Shown: positions 1-11,111 of the stretch, in pieces
How positions within the stretch are numbered: the first letter of the stretch is position 1
Layout of the letters: every line of letters starts with the position of its first letter
Source of the DNA: Pseudomonadota bacterium
GTDB lineage: Bacteria; Pseudomonadota; Alphaproteobacteria; Dongiales; Dongiaceae
DNA length: 64,000 bases
Direction of reading: 5' to 3'
Assembly (NCBI GenBank): GCA_021792365.1
Contig: JAJYUT010000004.1
Span: 372,001-436,000 of the forward strand
Notes under the pieces: generated by a model
What the model was told of the DNA's origin: nothing
The model's database searches: none
Seen by the model: only the letters and a program-made list of their open reading frames with translations
Position numbers and translations under genes: made by a program

Positions 1-60
1 CCAGTTGCGGAACTGCTTTTCGAGCGGCATGCCGCGCTCTTGCAACGGATTGAACGACAC
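1..60 (-). CDS. 5' end of an unidentified protein gene (runs off the window)
   Basis: An open frame reads leftward from a GTG at 60 and leaves the window at position 1. The first 20 residues begin VSFNPLQERGMPLEKQ. An AAGGAG ribosome-binding site lies about 8 nt upstream of the GTG (around 69-76), which supports a real start. The motif resembles, from memory only, the N-terminus of a conserved hypothetical (possibly ferritin-like) bacterial family. That cannot be tested with 20 residues, so no function is assigned. Confidence 0.5.
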   Translation of the reverse strand, partial: MSFNPLQERGMPLEKQFRNW

Positions 61-372
61 GGGAGGGCTCCTTCAGGCATGTGTGGAAATTCGCCTCCCT
101 GAAACAGGCCTGCTTTGCGAATGCTGCGTGCAGCCAAAAAAATCGTTGGTTGGCTCTTCGATCAATCCAGCGCAAGGTTCCGACGTGATTATGGACGTTG
201 CCGCACCAGATTGTCATTTGATTGTCGGCGCGGCATGGCATCGAAGCTTTCTTGACGCAAGGCCGCCGCAAGAGCAGCCATGGACCCGGAGAGAAGTAAT
301 CCACCCGCGGATCCGGCCGGAACCGGCTGGACCGTCAACGGTTTAGAGTTCATGGCAAAGAGGGCACCCGCT
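61..372. other. Intergenic region between divergent genes, no convincing gene
   Basis: This 312-bp stretch separates the leftward gene at 1-60 from the rightward small gene at 373. It should hold divergent promoters, but no clear -35/-10 pair stands out. A short inverted repeat (AGCCAA ... TTGGCT, about 131-154) surrounds an A-rich run. Open frames crossing it have atypical composition and no ribosome-binding site. Confidence 0.5.
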
Positions 373-591
373 ATGTCGAAAGCTCCCAGCAGCGGCCGCA
401 AGAAAAGGGCGACTGTGGACGGCTACGACGAGGTCGATGTCGCCTCGATCGACTCCTTTCCAGCCAGCGATCCTCCCGGTTGGATCGAGGTCAAGGCCCA
501 TCCCTGTGCCGACGAGGAAGATGACGCCTCGACCGCCGAGGAATGCCTGGAAAAGACCGCAAAGGCCGCCAAGCGCGCGGCCTCCCGATAG
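373..591 (+). CDS. Small acidic hypothetical protein with SFPASDPPGW motif
   Basis: About 72 residues. The middle carries SIDSFPASDPPGW, a signature I recognise from short proteobacterial proteins of unknown function. An Asp/Glu-rich stretch (ADEEDD) and a Lys/Ala-rich tail follow. There is no signal peptide or membrane segment, so it is probably cytoplasmic. In-frame ATGs exist at 280, 352 and 373. The ATG at 373 is preferred because AGAGGG lies about 8 nt upstream and the residues before it do not look conserved. Its 3' end overlaps the 5' end of the AlkB-like gene by up to 49 bp, so the two may be cotranscribed. Function unknown. Confidence 0.65.
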   Translation: MSKAPSSGRKKRATVDGYDEVDVASIDSFPASDPPGWIEVKAHPCADEEDDASTAEECLEKTAKAAKRAASR

Positions 592-1178
592 CCGGCGGGC
601 AGTCCTCTCGGCCCCGGCAGCCAAGCCTGCTAGGTCCGCCGGATATCCCTGGGTTCGCGTATCAGCCTGATCTCATCTCACCGGAAGAGGAGAGGGAGCT
701 GGTCCGGCGCTTGTCCGTGCTGGATTTCAAGAACTTCGAGTTCCGCGGATACATGGGCAGCCGGCGGGTCGTCTCGTTCGGCTTCCGCTACGATTTCGGT
801 GACAGCAAGGTGCATGCGGCGCCGGACATTCCGTCGTTCCTGCTCCCGCTGCGTCAGTTGGCGGCCCAGTTCGCGCAGATCGAGGCTGCGGCGCTGCAGC
901 ATGTCCTGGTCACGGAATATCAGCCGGGTGCCGGCATCGGATGGCACCGGGACCGGCCGGTATTCAGGACCGTGACGGGTGTATCGCTGCTGTCGCCATG
1001 CCGTTTCCGGCTGAGGCGCAGGCAGCCGACCGGCTGGCACCGCCAAACCGTCCTTCTCGAGCCGCGCTCCGCCTACCTGCTACGCGGACCAGTGCGGGAG
1101 GAGTGGGAGCATAGTATTCCGCCGGCTGAGAGTTTGCGGTACTCGGTTACGTTCAGAAGCCTGAAGTCGGAGGCCTGA
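543..1178 (+). CDS. AlkB-family Fe(II)/2-oxoglutarate-dependent dioxygenase
   Basis: A 211-residue protein of the AlkB/ALKBH superfamily, which oxidatively demethylates alkylated nucleic-acid bases or, in some branches, proteins. The iron triad is visible: His135 and Asp137 in GWHRDRP and His190 in EEWEHSIPP. Arg199 and Arg205 in the RYSVTFR segment match the 2-oxoglutarate and substrate arginines. The first 33 or so residues are basic and unlike the family, so the true start may be later than 543; the conserved fold begins near IPGFAYQPDLIS. The SDR-DoxX gene follows with no gap. Whether it repairs DNA or acts on another substrate cannot be read from sequence. Confidence 0.85.
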   Translation: MPGKDRKGRQARGLPIAGGQSSRPRQPSLLGPPDIPGFAYQPDLISPEEERELVRRLSVLDFKNFEFRGYMGSRRVVSFGFRYDFGDSKVHAAPDIPSFLLPLRQLAAQFAQIEAAALQHVLVTEYQPGAGIGWHRDRPVFRTVTGVSLLSPCRFRLRRRQPTGWHRQTVLLEPRSAYLLRGPVREEWEHSIPPAESLRYSVTFRSLKSEA

Positions 1179-2471
1179 TTGCGGGTCCTGGTTACCGGTG
1201 CGACAGGGCTGATCGGATCGGCGGTGATGGCTCGCCTGCTTCGGGTCGGGCACCAGGTTGTCGGCATATCGCGCGGCACCGGCGCTGCTCGGCAAAGCCA
1301 ACCGCATGTCGCGTGGGTGAGCCTCGACATCTCCCGCCAGGTTACGCCCGAGCACTGGATCGCGCATCTCGAAGGCGTAGAGGCCGTCGTGAACTGCGCC
1401 GGCGCATTACAGGACAGCCCGTCCGATAACCTGAAGGGCGTGCATGCCGTCGGGATTGCCTCCTTGTTCACGGCCTGCGAGCGGCTCGGCGTCCGGCGGG
1501 TGGTGCACTTCTCCGCTATCGGCGTCGATCGCGAAGCGCCGAGCGCGTTCTCGCGCACCAAGATCGAAGGCGATCGCGCCTTGATGGCGCGTGATCTCGA
1601 TTGGGTCATCCTGCGCCCCTCCGTCGTGCTTGGCCGCGCAGCCTATGGCGCCAGCGCCCTGTTCCGCGGGCTTGCCGCGCTGCCCGTTCTGCCGCTCATG
1701 CCGAATACCGGGCGGTTGCAGGTGGTGCAGCTTGACGACGTGGTCGAGACCGTCCTGTTCTTCCTCAAGCCGGATGCGCCGAGCCGGGTGGCGCTCGAGA
1801 TCGCCGGACCGGAGCAACTTTCCTTCGCCGATGTCGTGCTGCAGTATCGCCGCTGGCGCGGGGACGGGCCGCCGCACGTCGCCCACCTGCCGGACTGGAG
1901 CGCGCGCCTGATCTACCTGCTTGGGGACATGGCCAGCCTGCTCGGGTGGCGCCCGCCGGTGCGTTCTACGGCACGCCGGGAGATCACGCGGGGTGCCACC
2001 GGCGATCCCGAACCCTGGTCTCGTATGACCGGCATCGTGCCGCTCAGCCTTGCGGCGGCGCTGAGCGCGGAGCCCATGTCCGTGCAGGAGCGCTGGTTCG
2101 GAGCGCTGTACATTCTCAAGCCGTTCATCTTCGTGGTGTTCGCGGCGTTCTGGATCTCGACCGGCATTCTGTCGGTGGGTCCGAGTTACGAGCTCGGCGT
2201 GGCACTGATGCTGGAGGGCGGGGCAGGGCCTTTGAGCGGCCCGTCCGTGCTCGCCGGCGGCCTGGCCGATCTCCTGATTGGAATCGGCATTGCCATCCGG
2301 CGCTTCACGCGCCCGGCGCTTTATGCCGCGCTCGCCATTTCGCTGTTCTATGTGGCGGCCGGGACCATCCTGCTGCCGCGTCTATGGGTGGAGCCGTTGG
2401 GGCCACTGGCCAAGATCTGGCCCATCCTGATGCTGAACCTGACCGCGCTTGCCATCCTCAAGGATCGGTGA
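1179..2471 (+). CDS. SDR-family NAD(P)-binding protein fused to a DoxX-like membrane domain
   Basis: 430 residues, beginning with TTG directly after the stop of the AlkB-like gene. Residues 1-290 form an atypical SDR/NmrA-type Rossmann domain with TGATGLIG near the N-terminus; HFSAIGVDRE occupies the usual catalytic-Ser region. Residues about 305-430 contain four hydrophobic helices typical of the DoxX-like family, so the protein is probably anchored in the inner membrane with the nucleotide-binding domain in the cytoplasm. It overlaps the next gene (DUF2269) by one base in TGATG, implying translational coupling. SDR-DoxX fusions with a DUF2269 partner recur in proteobacteria; their substrate is unknown to me. 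Confidence 0.82.
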   Translation: MRVLVTGATGLIGSAVMARLLRVGHQVVGISRGTGAARQSQPHVAWVSLDISRQVTPEHWIAHLEGVEAVVNCAGALQDSPSDNLKGVHAVGIASLFTACERLGVRRVVHFSAIGVDREAPSAFSRTKIEGDRALMARDLDWVILRPSVVLGRAAYGASALFRGLAALPVLPLMPNTGRLQVVQLDDVVETVLFFLKPDAPSRVALEIAGPEQLSFADVVLQYRRWRGDGPPHVAHLPDWSARLIYLLGDMASLLGWRPPVRSTARREITRGATGDPEPWSRMTGIVPLSLAAALSAEPMSVQERWFGALYILKPFIFVVFAAFWISTGILSVGPSYELGVALMLEGGAGPLSGPSVLAGGLADLLIGIGIAIRRFTRPALYAALAISLFYVAAGTILLPRLWVEPLGPLAKIWPILMLNLTALAILKDR

Positions 2472-2956
2472 TGGCGTATCTGCTCCTCAAATACCTCCAT
2501 GTGATCGGCGCCGCGGTGCTGCTCGGCACCGGCGCAGGTATCGCCTTTTTCATGCTCATGGCCCATTTCACTCGGCAGCCCGTGATCATCGCGGCGGTCG
2601 CACGGATCGTGGTGATCGCCGATTTTCTGTTCACCGCCACCGCGGTCGTGGTCCAGCCCATCACCGGCCTGGCACTCGTCTGGACCGTCGGCTATTCGCT
2701 GGGAGAGGGTTGGATCGTGTTGTCGATCATCCTTTATCTCGTCACCGGAGCGTTCTGGCTGCCGGTGGTATGGATGCAGATGCGCATGCGCCGCCTCGCC
2801 GAAAAGGCCGCGGCGCAGGGCCAGCCCTTGCCATCCGCCTATCACAGGCTGTTCTGGACCTGGTTCGCCTTCGGCTTTCCCGCTTTCACGTCCGTCGCGG
2901 CCATCTTCTGGCTGATGGTTGCGCGGCCGGGCATCCCATTGCCCGGCGCGGGTTAA
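2471..2956 (+). CDS. DUF2269-family integral membrane protein
   Basis: 161 residues with four predicted transmembrane helices (about 5-27, 45-68, 78-100 and 130-150). The N-terminal KYLHVIGAAVLLGTGAG and an internal FLFTATAVVVQPITGL segment fit the DUF2269 family of small membrane proteins. The ATG overlaps the stop of the SDR-DoxX gene by one base, so the two are almost certainly made together and may form a membrane complex. The 3' end overlaps the convergent AraC gene by 4 bp. No enzymatic motif is visible. Confidence 0.8.
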   Translation: MAYLLLKYLHVIGAAVLLGTGAGIAFFMLMAHFTRQPVIIAAVARIVVIADFLFTATAVVVQPITGLALVWTVGYSLGEGWIVLSIILYLVTGAFWLPVVWMQMRMRRLAEKAAAQGQPLPSAYHRLFWTWFAFGFPAFTSVAAIFWLMVARPGIPLPGAG

Positions 2957-3933
2957 CTCCGCACGCTCGTGCCGGAGATGTCACGCAGCGCCTGGCTGCG
3001 TGCCAGGGCGGTGGTCATCGCCTCTTCATCGAACTGATACAGTTCCGTCGACTTGCACATGTTGCGCTTGGCGTGGCGGCGATACTCGGACGGCGGCAAG
3101 CCGCAGAACCGGCGGAACTGGCGGTTGAAGTTGGAGAGGTTGTTGAAGCCGGTTTCGAAGCACACGTCGGTGACGGGCTTGTCGCTGCCGGTCAGCAGGT
3201 CGCAGGCGCGGTTCACCCGCATCCGGTTCAGGTAGTGCACAAAGCCGTGGCCGGTGTTGCGCTTGAAAAAGCGGGAGAAGGCCGGCTCCGACATGCCGAA
3301 ATAGCGCGCGGCGTCCGACAGGTGCACGTCCTTCGCGATGTTCTTCATCAGGTAGCCGATGACCTGCTTGATGGTGTCGGCGGCCGCGCTGTCCGGCGCC
3401 TGGCTGTAGTCGCGGCTGGACAGCAGCCTGCGCTCGGGCGAGATGGCGAGTTCGTGAAGCAGCTCGAACAGCAGCAGCAGGCGGCGCAGCGCCGTAGCCT
3501 GGCCGATCTGCTGGAGTACGTTCGCGCCCAGGATCGCCGCGTCGCCGCGGAACTCGATGCCATAGCGGGCTTCGTTGAGCAGCGGCTCGATCTCCTTGAA
3601 CTCTGGCCACATCCGGATGGCGTCACGCACGAAGCTGTCCTTGAACTGGATCAGCATGTCGCGGTTGCGCACGTAGTCGCCCGGGGCAATGTCGCTCACC
3701 CAGTTATGGGGCAGGTTGGGGCCGGTCAGCACAAGGGATCCGGGGGCGAAGTTCCCGACATGATCCCCGATGAACATCTTGCCGGAGGTGTGCTGGATGA
3801 GGTGCAGCTCGTATTCCGGATGGTAATGCCACTTCGCAAGGTGATGCGGATAGCCGTGCACGTTCCAGCGGAAGGATTCCTGCGGTCCGCCGACGATGAC
3901 CTCGAAGTCCGGTTGAGTCCTCGACGCTTTCAT
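2953..3933 (-). CDS. AraC-family transcriptional regulator (sugar/polyol locus)
   Basis: About 326 residues. The N-terminal cupin-like sensor half contains a His-rich strand (HYHPEYELHLIQH); the C-terminal third has two helix-turn-helix motifs, with FGMSEPAFSRFFKRNTG and the signature FNNLSNFNRQFRRFCGLPP. GGAGG sits about 8 nt upstream of the ATG at 3933, so that start is preferred over an ATG at 3948. The gene is divergent from the binding-protein gene at 4199 across a 265-bp, relatively AT-rich gap, the usual layout for an activator controlling the adjacent ABC/dehydrogenase operon. The ligand is probably a polyol or sugar handled by that operon (inference). Confidence 0.88.
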   Translation of the reverse strand: MKASRTQPDFEVIVGGPQESFRWNVHGYPHHLAKWHYHPEYELHLIQHTSGKMFIGDHVGNFAPGSLVLTGPNLPHNWVSDIAPGDYVRNRDMLIQFKDSFVRDAIRMWPEFKEIEPLLNEARYGIEFRGDAAILGANVLQQIGQATALRRLLLLFELLHELAISPERRLLSSRDYSQAPDSAAADTIKQVIGYLMKNIAKDVHLSDAARYFGMSEPAFSRFFKRNTGHGFVHYLNRMRVNRACDLLTGSDKPVTDVCFETGFNNLSNFNRQFRRFCGLPPSEYRRHAKRNMCKSTELYQFDEEAMTTALARSQALRDISGTSVRS

Positions 3934-4198
3934 CCAGCAATCCTCCATGTTCCGCGATCATGCTCCGGAAGTCGGACACTTGTGTCAATCAACTTGACCG
4001 GTCTTGCTGCAGCGCAAAACTTTAAACATCGAAAAAAATGCAAAATCGCCCTGCGAAAAGCGTGTAGCAGGCGCTGAGGGCTGGCAGATAATTCAAGACG
4101 AGAAGCGCGGCGTATCCGGTCAGCACAAGAATATCGCGAGACCGCCGGCTCCGGCGCCTTCGAGCAATCAGAAATCACAATCAATCTGGGAGAGACCG

Positions 4199-5629
<1,431 letters not shown>

Positions 5630-5640
5630 TCCTGTCCCTG

Positions 5641-5663
5641 CCGGGGCGGCCGCGCCGCCCCGG
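5641..5663 (+). terminator. GC-rich hairpin after binding-protein gene
   Basis: A 10-bp perfect stem (CCGGGGCGGC / GCCGCCCCGG) with a 3-nt loop, followed by TTCATCTTT. It lies 11 nt after the stop of the binding-protein gene and before the permease. It is likely an attenuating or mRNA-stabilising element that raises binding protein over permeases. Confidence 0.6.
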
Positions 5664-5688
5664 TTCATCTTTGCGCTCGAGTGGGTGA

Positions 5689-6566
5689 ATGCGGTCCACC
5701 ACCATCGGCTGGCTGATGCTGGCGCCGACGCTCCTGATCCTGACGGTGTTCGGCGTCGTGCCGTTCGTCTACGTGCTGGTGGTCGGCTTCACGGACTGGA
5801 ACGCCTTTGCGGCCGATCCCACGGCGCATTTCGCCGGAGTCGAGAACTATCGCCGCCTGGTGTTCGACGGCCAGTTCCTGAACTCCCTGTGGAAGACCCT
5901 ATGGTTCGCCATCTTCGCGGTGGTGAGCCAGGTGGTGCTGGGCTACTTCCTGGCGCAGCTCCTGATGAAGGATATCCCCTTCAAGGGCTTCTTCCGCACC
6001 GTCCATACGTTGCCGCTGATGGTGGCGCCGATCGCCGTTGGCGCGACCTGGCGGCTGCTGACGGTCCCAGGCCTCGGCCCGCTCCCGTATTACCTGGAGC
6101 GCTGGTTTGGCATCGAATACCGTCTCGGAACCTATGCCGACCAGGCGTTCCTCACCACCATCATCATGGACGTCTGGCACTGGACTCCCTTGGTGACGCT
6201 GACGATGCTCGCGGGCCTCGCCTCCATGCCAAAGGAGCCGTTCGAGCAGGCGCAGATCGACGGCGCCAACAAGTTGCAGATCTTCTGGCACATCACCCTG
6301 CCGATGCTGAAGCCGACCATCCTGGCGACGGTCTTTATCCGCATGATGGACGCGCTGCGCACGGTGGACGAGGTGTGGATGCTGACCGGCGGCGGGCCGG
6401 GCGCGGCGACGCGCTATGTCGGGCTGCACATCTGGCGCGTGGTGTTCCCGAAGACCGACTACGGATATGGCGCGGCGATGTCGCTGTTGACGCTCTATCT
6501 CACCATCGTCATGTGCTGGCTGCTCTATGCCGCCCTGGTGGCGCGCCGCGAACTGCCGAAGGCGGA

Positions 6567-6570
<4 letters not shown>
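5689..6570 (+). CDS. ABC sugar/polyol permease, MalF/UgpA type
   Basis: 293 residues with about six transmembrane helices. The cytoplasmic EAA loop is clear ([20 protein letters not shown]), the docking site for the ATPase. Composition and length match CUT1 permeases of the MalF/UgpA/GlpP class. It follows the binding-protein gene by 59 bp, separated by the hairpin at 5641-5663, and overlaps the second permease by 4 bp, so the two permeases are translationally coupled and presumably form a heterodimeric channel in the inner membrane. Confidence 0.9.
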
Positions 6571-7418
<848 letters not shown>

Positions 7419-7422
7419 AACC

Positions 7423-7644
7423 ATGGCCGATACCGAAAACGGCAACGGCAATGGCAAAGTGAGAGGCGGGCGCGCCGGTTTCCTGCCGATCCATACCAAC
7501 GCCTTCGATCGGGTGTTCATCGGCACGGTCGTTTTCGTGGCATTGCACCTGTTTTGGATGCGGTTCCTGGAGGCCCATATTCCGTTATATATCGCGACGG
7601 TCCTGTCCCTGCTGATCGGGGCCATCATCGTCGCCCGTGGATAA
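7423..7644 (+). CDS. Small membrane protein, DUF2160/GlpU-like
   Basis: 73 residues. After a short Gly/Asn-rich polar head, the segment [17 protein letters not shown] leads into two hydrophobic helices (about 31-48 and 52-70). GFLPI, then a DR-FIG and a HLFW element, closely follow DUF2160 proteins such as GlpU of rhizobial glycerol transporters. It lies 4 bp behind the second permease and just before the polyol dehydrogenase, so it is part of the transport operon. The role of these small proteins is unknown; a stabilising or accessory function for the permease pair is an inference. Confidence 0.75.
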   Translation: MADTENGNGNGKVRGGRAGFLPIHTNAFDRVFIGTVVFVALHLFWMRFLEAHIPLYIATVLSLLIGAIIVARG

Positions 7645-7655
7645 AGGAGAGAACC

Positions 7656-8696
7656 ATGGTCAAGGCAGTCGTTCTCGAGGAAAAGGACAAGCTGTCCCTT
7701 CGCGACATTCCGGTGGATGAGAAGCTCGGACGGCGCGACGTGCGCATCGCCTTGCGCAACATCGGCATCTGCGGCAGCGACGTGCATTACTACACCCACG
7801 GCAAGATCGGGCCCTTCGAGGTCCGCGCGCCCATGATCCTGGGCCACGAGGCCTCCGGCGTGATCGTGGAGGTCGGCGCCGACGTGACGGAGCTGAAGGA
7901 AGGCGACCGCGTCTGCATGGAGCCGGGCATCCCGGACCCCAGCAGCAAGGCCAGCCGCCTCGGCATGTACAACCTCGATCCCGCCGTCCGGTTCTGGGCG
8001 ACGCCGCCGGTCCATGGCGTGCTGCGGCCCGACGTGGTCCATCCGGCGGACTTCACCTTCAAGCTGCCGGATAACGTCTCGCTCAAGGCCGCGGCGATGG
8101 TGGAGCCGCTGGCGACCGGGGTGCACGGTGCGACCAAGGCTGGGATCAAGCCGGGCGATGTCGCGGTGGTGACCGGTGCCGGGCCGATCGGCCTGGTGAC
8201 GTTGCTGGCGGCGCGGGCGGCGGGCTGCGCGCGGGTGATCGTCAGCGACGTGGACGAGGCGAAGCTGGAGCTCGCGAAGACGCTGGGCGCGGCGGTGACG
8301 GTCGATGCGCGGTCGCAGAACCTGGTCGACGTGACGAAACGCGAGACCGACGGTTGGGGCGTCGACGTGGCATTCGAATGCTCCGGCAACCAGAAGGTCG
8401 CGCCCAGCCTGTTCGATGCCATCTGCCCGGGCGGGCGCGTGGTCTTCATCGGCATGCCGGTGGCGCCGATCTCCTATGACGTGACCCACGCCGCGATCAA
8501 GGAGGCGCGGGTGGAGCACATCTTCCGCTATGCCCACGTCTTTCCGCGCTGCGTGGCCATGCTTGCCTCCGGCGACATCGACGTGACGCCGCTGATCACC
8601 AAGACTTTCGGCTTCGAGGACAGCATCCGCGCTTTCGAGTTCGCCACCAGGCCGCCCACCGGGTCGGTCAAGGTCCAGATCGAGATGCCAAGCTGA
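7656..8696 (+). CDS. Zinc-dependent polyol dehydrogenase (sorbitol/xylitol dehydrogenase type)
   Basis: 346-residue medium-chain dehydrogenase. Catalytic zinc ligands are Cys39 ([10 protein letters not shown]), His64 and Glu65 (GHEASG). The four-Cys structural-zinc loop of classical alcohol dehydrogenases is absent, as in sorbitol and xylitol dehydrogenases. A Rossmann motif GAGPIGLVT is followed by an acidic strand end (VSDVDEAKL), indicating NAD preference. AAAGGAGAG lies just upstream of the ATG. It sits behind the ABC importer and before an SDR and a GMC oxidoreductase, so it most likely oxidises the imported polyol to a ketose. The exact substrate cannot be assigned. Confidence 0.88.
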   Translation: MVKAVVLEEKDKLSLRDIPVDEKLGRRDVRIALRNIGICGSDVHYYTHGKIGPFEVRAPMILGHEASGVIVEVGADVTELKEGDRVCMEPGIPDPSSKASRLGMYNLDPAVRFWATPPVHGVLRPDVVHPADFTFKLPDNVSLKAAAMVEPLATGVHGATKAGIKPGDVAVVTGAGPIGLVTLLAARAAGCARVIVSDVDEAKLELAKTLGAAVTVDARSQNLVDVTKRETDGWGVDVAFECSGNQKVAPSLFDAICPGGRVVFIGMPVAPISYDVTHAAIKEARVEHIFRYAHVFPRCVAMLASGDIDVTPLITKTFGFEDSIRAFEFATRPPTGSVKVQIEMPS

Positions 8697-8715
8697 GCAC
8701 CGGGAGCGGAGTTCC

Positions 8716-9489
8716 ATGTATCTGGAGAAGCTGAGACTGGATGGCCGCGTGGCGGTGGTGACCGGCGGCGGCCGCGCGATCGGATTGGCGTGCGTCACCG
8801 CCCTGGCGGAGGCCGGCGCCAAGGTGGTGATCGCCGATGTCGATCCGGCTGTCGCCGAGAGCGGGCAGGCGGAGCTGCGCAGGTCCGGCCACGATGCCGA
8901 GACCGTCCAGATGGACGTCACGAAAGCCGGGCAGGTCACGGCGGTCGCGGACCAGCTGGTCGCGAAGCACGGCCGCGTCGAGATCCTGGTCAACAATGCA
9001 GGCATCGCGCGCAGCGGGACGCCGGCGGAGGAACTGACGGACGAGCATTGGCTCAACGTCAATGACGTGAACTACAACGGCGTCTTCTGGTGCTGCCGCG
9101 CCTTCGGCAAGCATATGCTGAAGGCGCGCAAGGGCGCGATCGTCAACATCGGCTCCATGTCCGGCTATATCGTGAACCGGCCACAGAAGCAGGCCTATTA
9201 CAACGCCTCCAAGGCGGCGGTGCATCATCTGACGGCGTCGCTGGCGGCGGAATGGGCCGATCGCGGCGTCCGGGTCAATGCCGTCGCGCCGACCTATGTC
9301 GACACGCCCCTGGTCCACACGGTGAAGGGCGTCGAGACCATGATGAAGGACTGGCTGCGCGACACGCCGATGGGAAGGCTCGGCCAGCCGCACGAGATCG
9401 CCTCCGTGGTGCATTTCCTGGCCAGCGATGCCGCGAGCCTGATGACCGGCTCCACCGTGCTGGCGGATGGCGGCTTCACCTGCTGGTGA
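8716..9489 (+). CDS. SDR-family sugar-alcohol/3-oxoacyl-type oxidoreductase
   Basis: 257 residues, classical short-chain dehydrogenase. Cofactor motif TGGGRAIG at residues 16-23, Asp at the end of beta-2 (IADVD, NAD preference), NNAG at 93-96, catalytic Ser near 147-149, and Tyr162/Lys166 in YNASK. The family includes D-arabinitol and D-threitol dehydrogenases, which fits the operon, but also many unrelated SDRs. It lies 19 bp after the zinc dehydrogenase and overlaps a possible upstream GTG start of the GMC gene. Probably a second cytoplasmic oxidation step on the imported sugar alcohol. Confidence 0.85.
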   Translation: MYLEKLRLDGRVAVVTGGGRAIGLACVTALAEAGAKVVIADVDPAVAESGQAELRRSGHDAETVQMDVTKAGQVTAVADQLVAKHGRVEILVNNAGIARSGTPAEELTDEHWLNVNDVNYNGVFWCCRAFGKHMLKARKGAIVNIGSMSGYIVNRPQKQAYYNASKAAVHHLTASLAAEWADRGVRVNAVAPTYVDTPLVHTVKGVETMMKDWLRDTPMGRLGQPHEIASVVHFLASDAASLMTGSTVLADGGFTCW

Positions 9490-9506
9490 AGCCGCATCTG
9501 CTGCGC

Positions 9507-11111
9507 ATGGTAGACTATGACTACATCGTCGTCGGTGGCGGCAGCGCCGGCTGCGTGACGGCGAGCCGCCTGGTCGGTGCCTTCGGCGCAAGGGTGCTGC
9601 TGCTGGAAGCGGGGCCCGCGCGCGGCAGCCCGATCCTCGCCATGCCGGCCGGCTACATGAAATTCCTGGCGAGCGACACCTATCTCACCATGCACAAGGC
9701 TGTGGCGCAGCGTCAGCTCGACGGCCGTGCCCCGATCATCCCGCAGGCGCGGCTGCTGGGCGGCGGCAGCGCCGTCAATGCCATGGTCTATATGCGCGGG
9801 CAGGCGGCGGACTACGATTCCTGGGACCGCTATCTCGGTCAGGGTTCGGGCTGGAGCTACCGCGACCTGCTTCCGCACTTCAAGCGGCAGGAGGACAACG
9901 ACCACCTGGCTGACGAATTCCACGGCGCCGGGGGGCCGCTGAAGGTCTCCCATCTGGCGCATCATTGCGCCATGAGCCGCTCCTTCGTGAAGACGCTGCA
10001 GCAGATGGGGATTTCCTATAATCCGGATTTCAATGGCGTGGTGCAGCGCGGCGTCGGCTTCATGCAGCACACGATCGATCCCGTGACGCGCCGTCGCTGC
10101 AGCGCGCGGGACGCGTTCCTGGCGCCGGTCCTGTCCAATCCGCGCCTGACGCTCGTCACTGGGGCGAGCGCAACCGGTATCATCCTGGACGGCAAGCGCG
10201 CCGTCGGTGTGCGCTATGTCGAAGGCGGAAGAGAGAAGCAGGCGCGCGCCTCCGCCGAGGTGATCCTGACCGCCGGCGCCTATATCACGCCCAAGCTGCT
10301 CATGCTCTCCGGCATCGGGCCGGCGGCGCAACTCAGACAGCACGGCATTGACGTGCGCGTCGATCTCAAAGGCGTCGGCCAGAACCTGCAGGACCATCAT
10401 GAGGTGCCGGTCGTCGCGGCCGCGAACGGGCGCTACGGCTATTTCCGGCAGGATCGCGGCCTCGCCATGCTGCGCAACGGCCTGCAATACGTGCTGTTCA
10501 GGTCCGGCCCGGTGGTGACCACCGGGGTCGAGGCCTGCGCTTTCATCGATCCCGAGGGCAGCGGGCGGGAGGGCGCGATCCAGCTTTACTGCGTACCCAC
10601 GGTCTATCTCGACCGCGACGTGACCGAATTGCAACCGATGGAAGGCGTGACGCTGACCCCCTGCGTCACAAGGCCGAAATCGCGCGGCTCGATCACCTTG
10701 CGATCGGCCGACCCTCGCGATCTGCCGCTGGTCAATCCCAATTTCTTCGGCGAGACGGAGGACCTGCGGCTGCAGATTGCCGGCGTCAATTTCGCGCGCG
10801 AGGTCATGCGCTCGGCGCCGATGAAGGATCTGCTGAAGGGCGAGATCTATCCGGGCCCGGCGAAGCTGTCCGACGCCGACCTGGAGCAGCATTGCAAGCG
10901 CAACGTCAAGACCAACTACCACCCGGTCGGCACCTGCCGCATGGGGCCGGATCAGGACGAGATGGCGGTGCTCGACGACAGGCTGCGGGTGCGCGGCCTC
11001 GAGGGCCTGCGCGTGTTCGACGTCTCCATGATGCCGACCCTGGTCTCCGGCAACACCAACGCGCCGGCGCTCGCCATCGCCGACCGGGCCGTCACGCTGA
11101 TGATGGATTAG
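9507..11111 (+). CDS. GMC-family FAD-dependent alcohol dehydrogenase
   Basis: 534 residues. The N-terminus has the FAD-binding GGGSAG within [14 protein letters not shown] and an acidic strand end (LLLEAGP). [16 protein letters not shown] is the GMC signature near residue 90. The active-site His is in [11 protein letters not shown] (about 472) and the partner Asn in SGNTNAPA (about 516). The ATG at 9507 matches the usual family start; an in-frame GTG at 9486 overlaps the SDR stop and cannot be excluded. Such enzymes oxidise choline, sugars, alcohols or polyols using quinone or dye-type acceptors. It closes the polyol operon and overlaps the convergent Mur ligase gene by 4 bp. Confidence 0.88.
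   Translation: MVDYDYIVVGGGSAGCVTASRLVGAFGARVLLLEAGPARGSPILAMPAGYMKFLASDTYLTMHKAVAQRQLDGRAPIIPQARLLGGGSAVNAMVYMRGQAADYDSWDRYLGQGSGWSYRDLLPHFKRQEDNDHLADEFHGAGGPLKVSHLAHHCAMSRSFVKTLQQMGISYNPDFNGVVQRGVGFMQHTIDPVTRRRCSARDAFLAPVLSNPRLTLVTGASATGIILDGKRAVGVRYVEGGREKQARASAEVILTAGAYITPKLLMLSGIGPAAQLRQHGIDVRVDLKGVGQNLQDHHEVPVVAAANGRYGYFRQDRGLAMLRNGLQYVLFRSGPVVTTGVEACAFIDPEGSGREGAIQLYCVPTVYLDRDVTELQPMEGVTLTPCVTRPKSRGSITLRSADPRDLPLVNPNFFGETEDLRLQIAGVNFAREVMRSAPMKDLLKGEIYPGPAKLSDADLEQHCKRNVKTNYHPVGTCRMGPDQDEMAVLDDRLRVRGLEGLRVFDVSMMPTLVSGNTNAPALAIADRAVTLMMD

Noticed and set aside
280-372. Upstream ATG start (280) for the small SFPASDPPGW protein
   Set aside because: No good ribosome-binding site, and the extra residues do not look conserved; the ATG at 373 is better placed.
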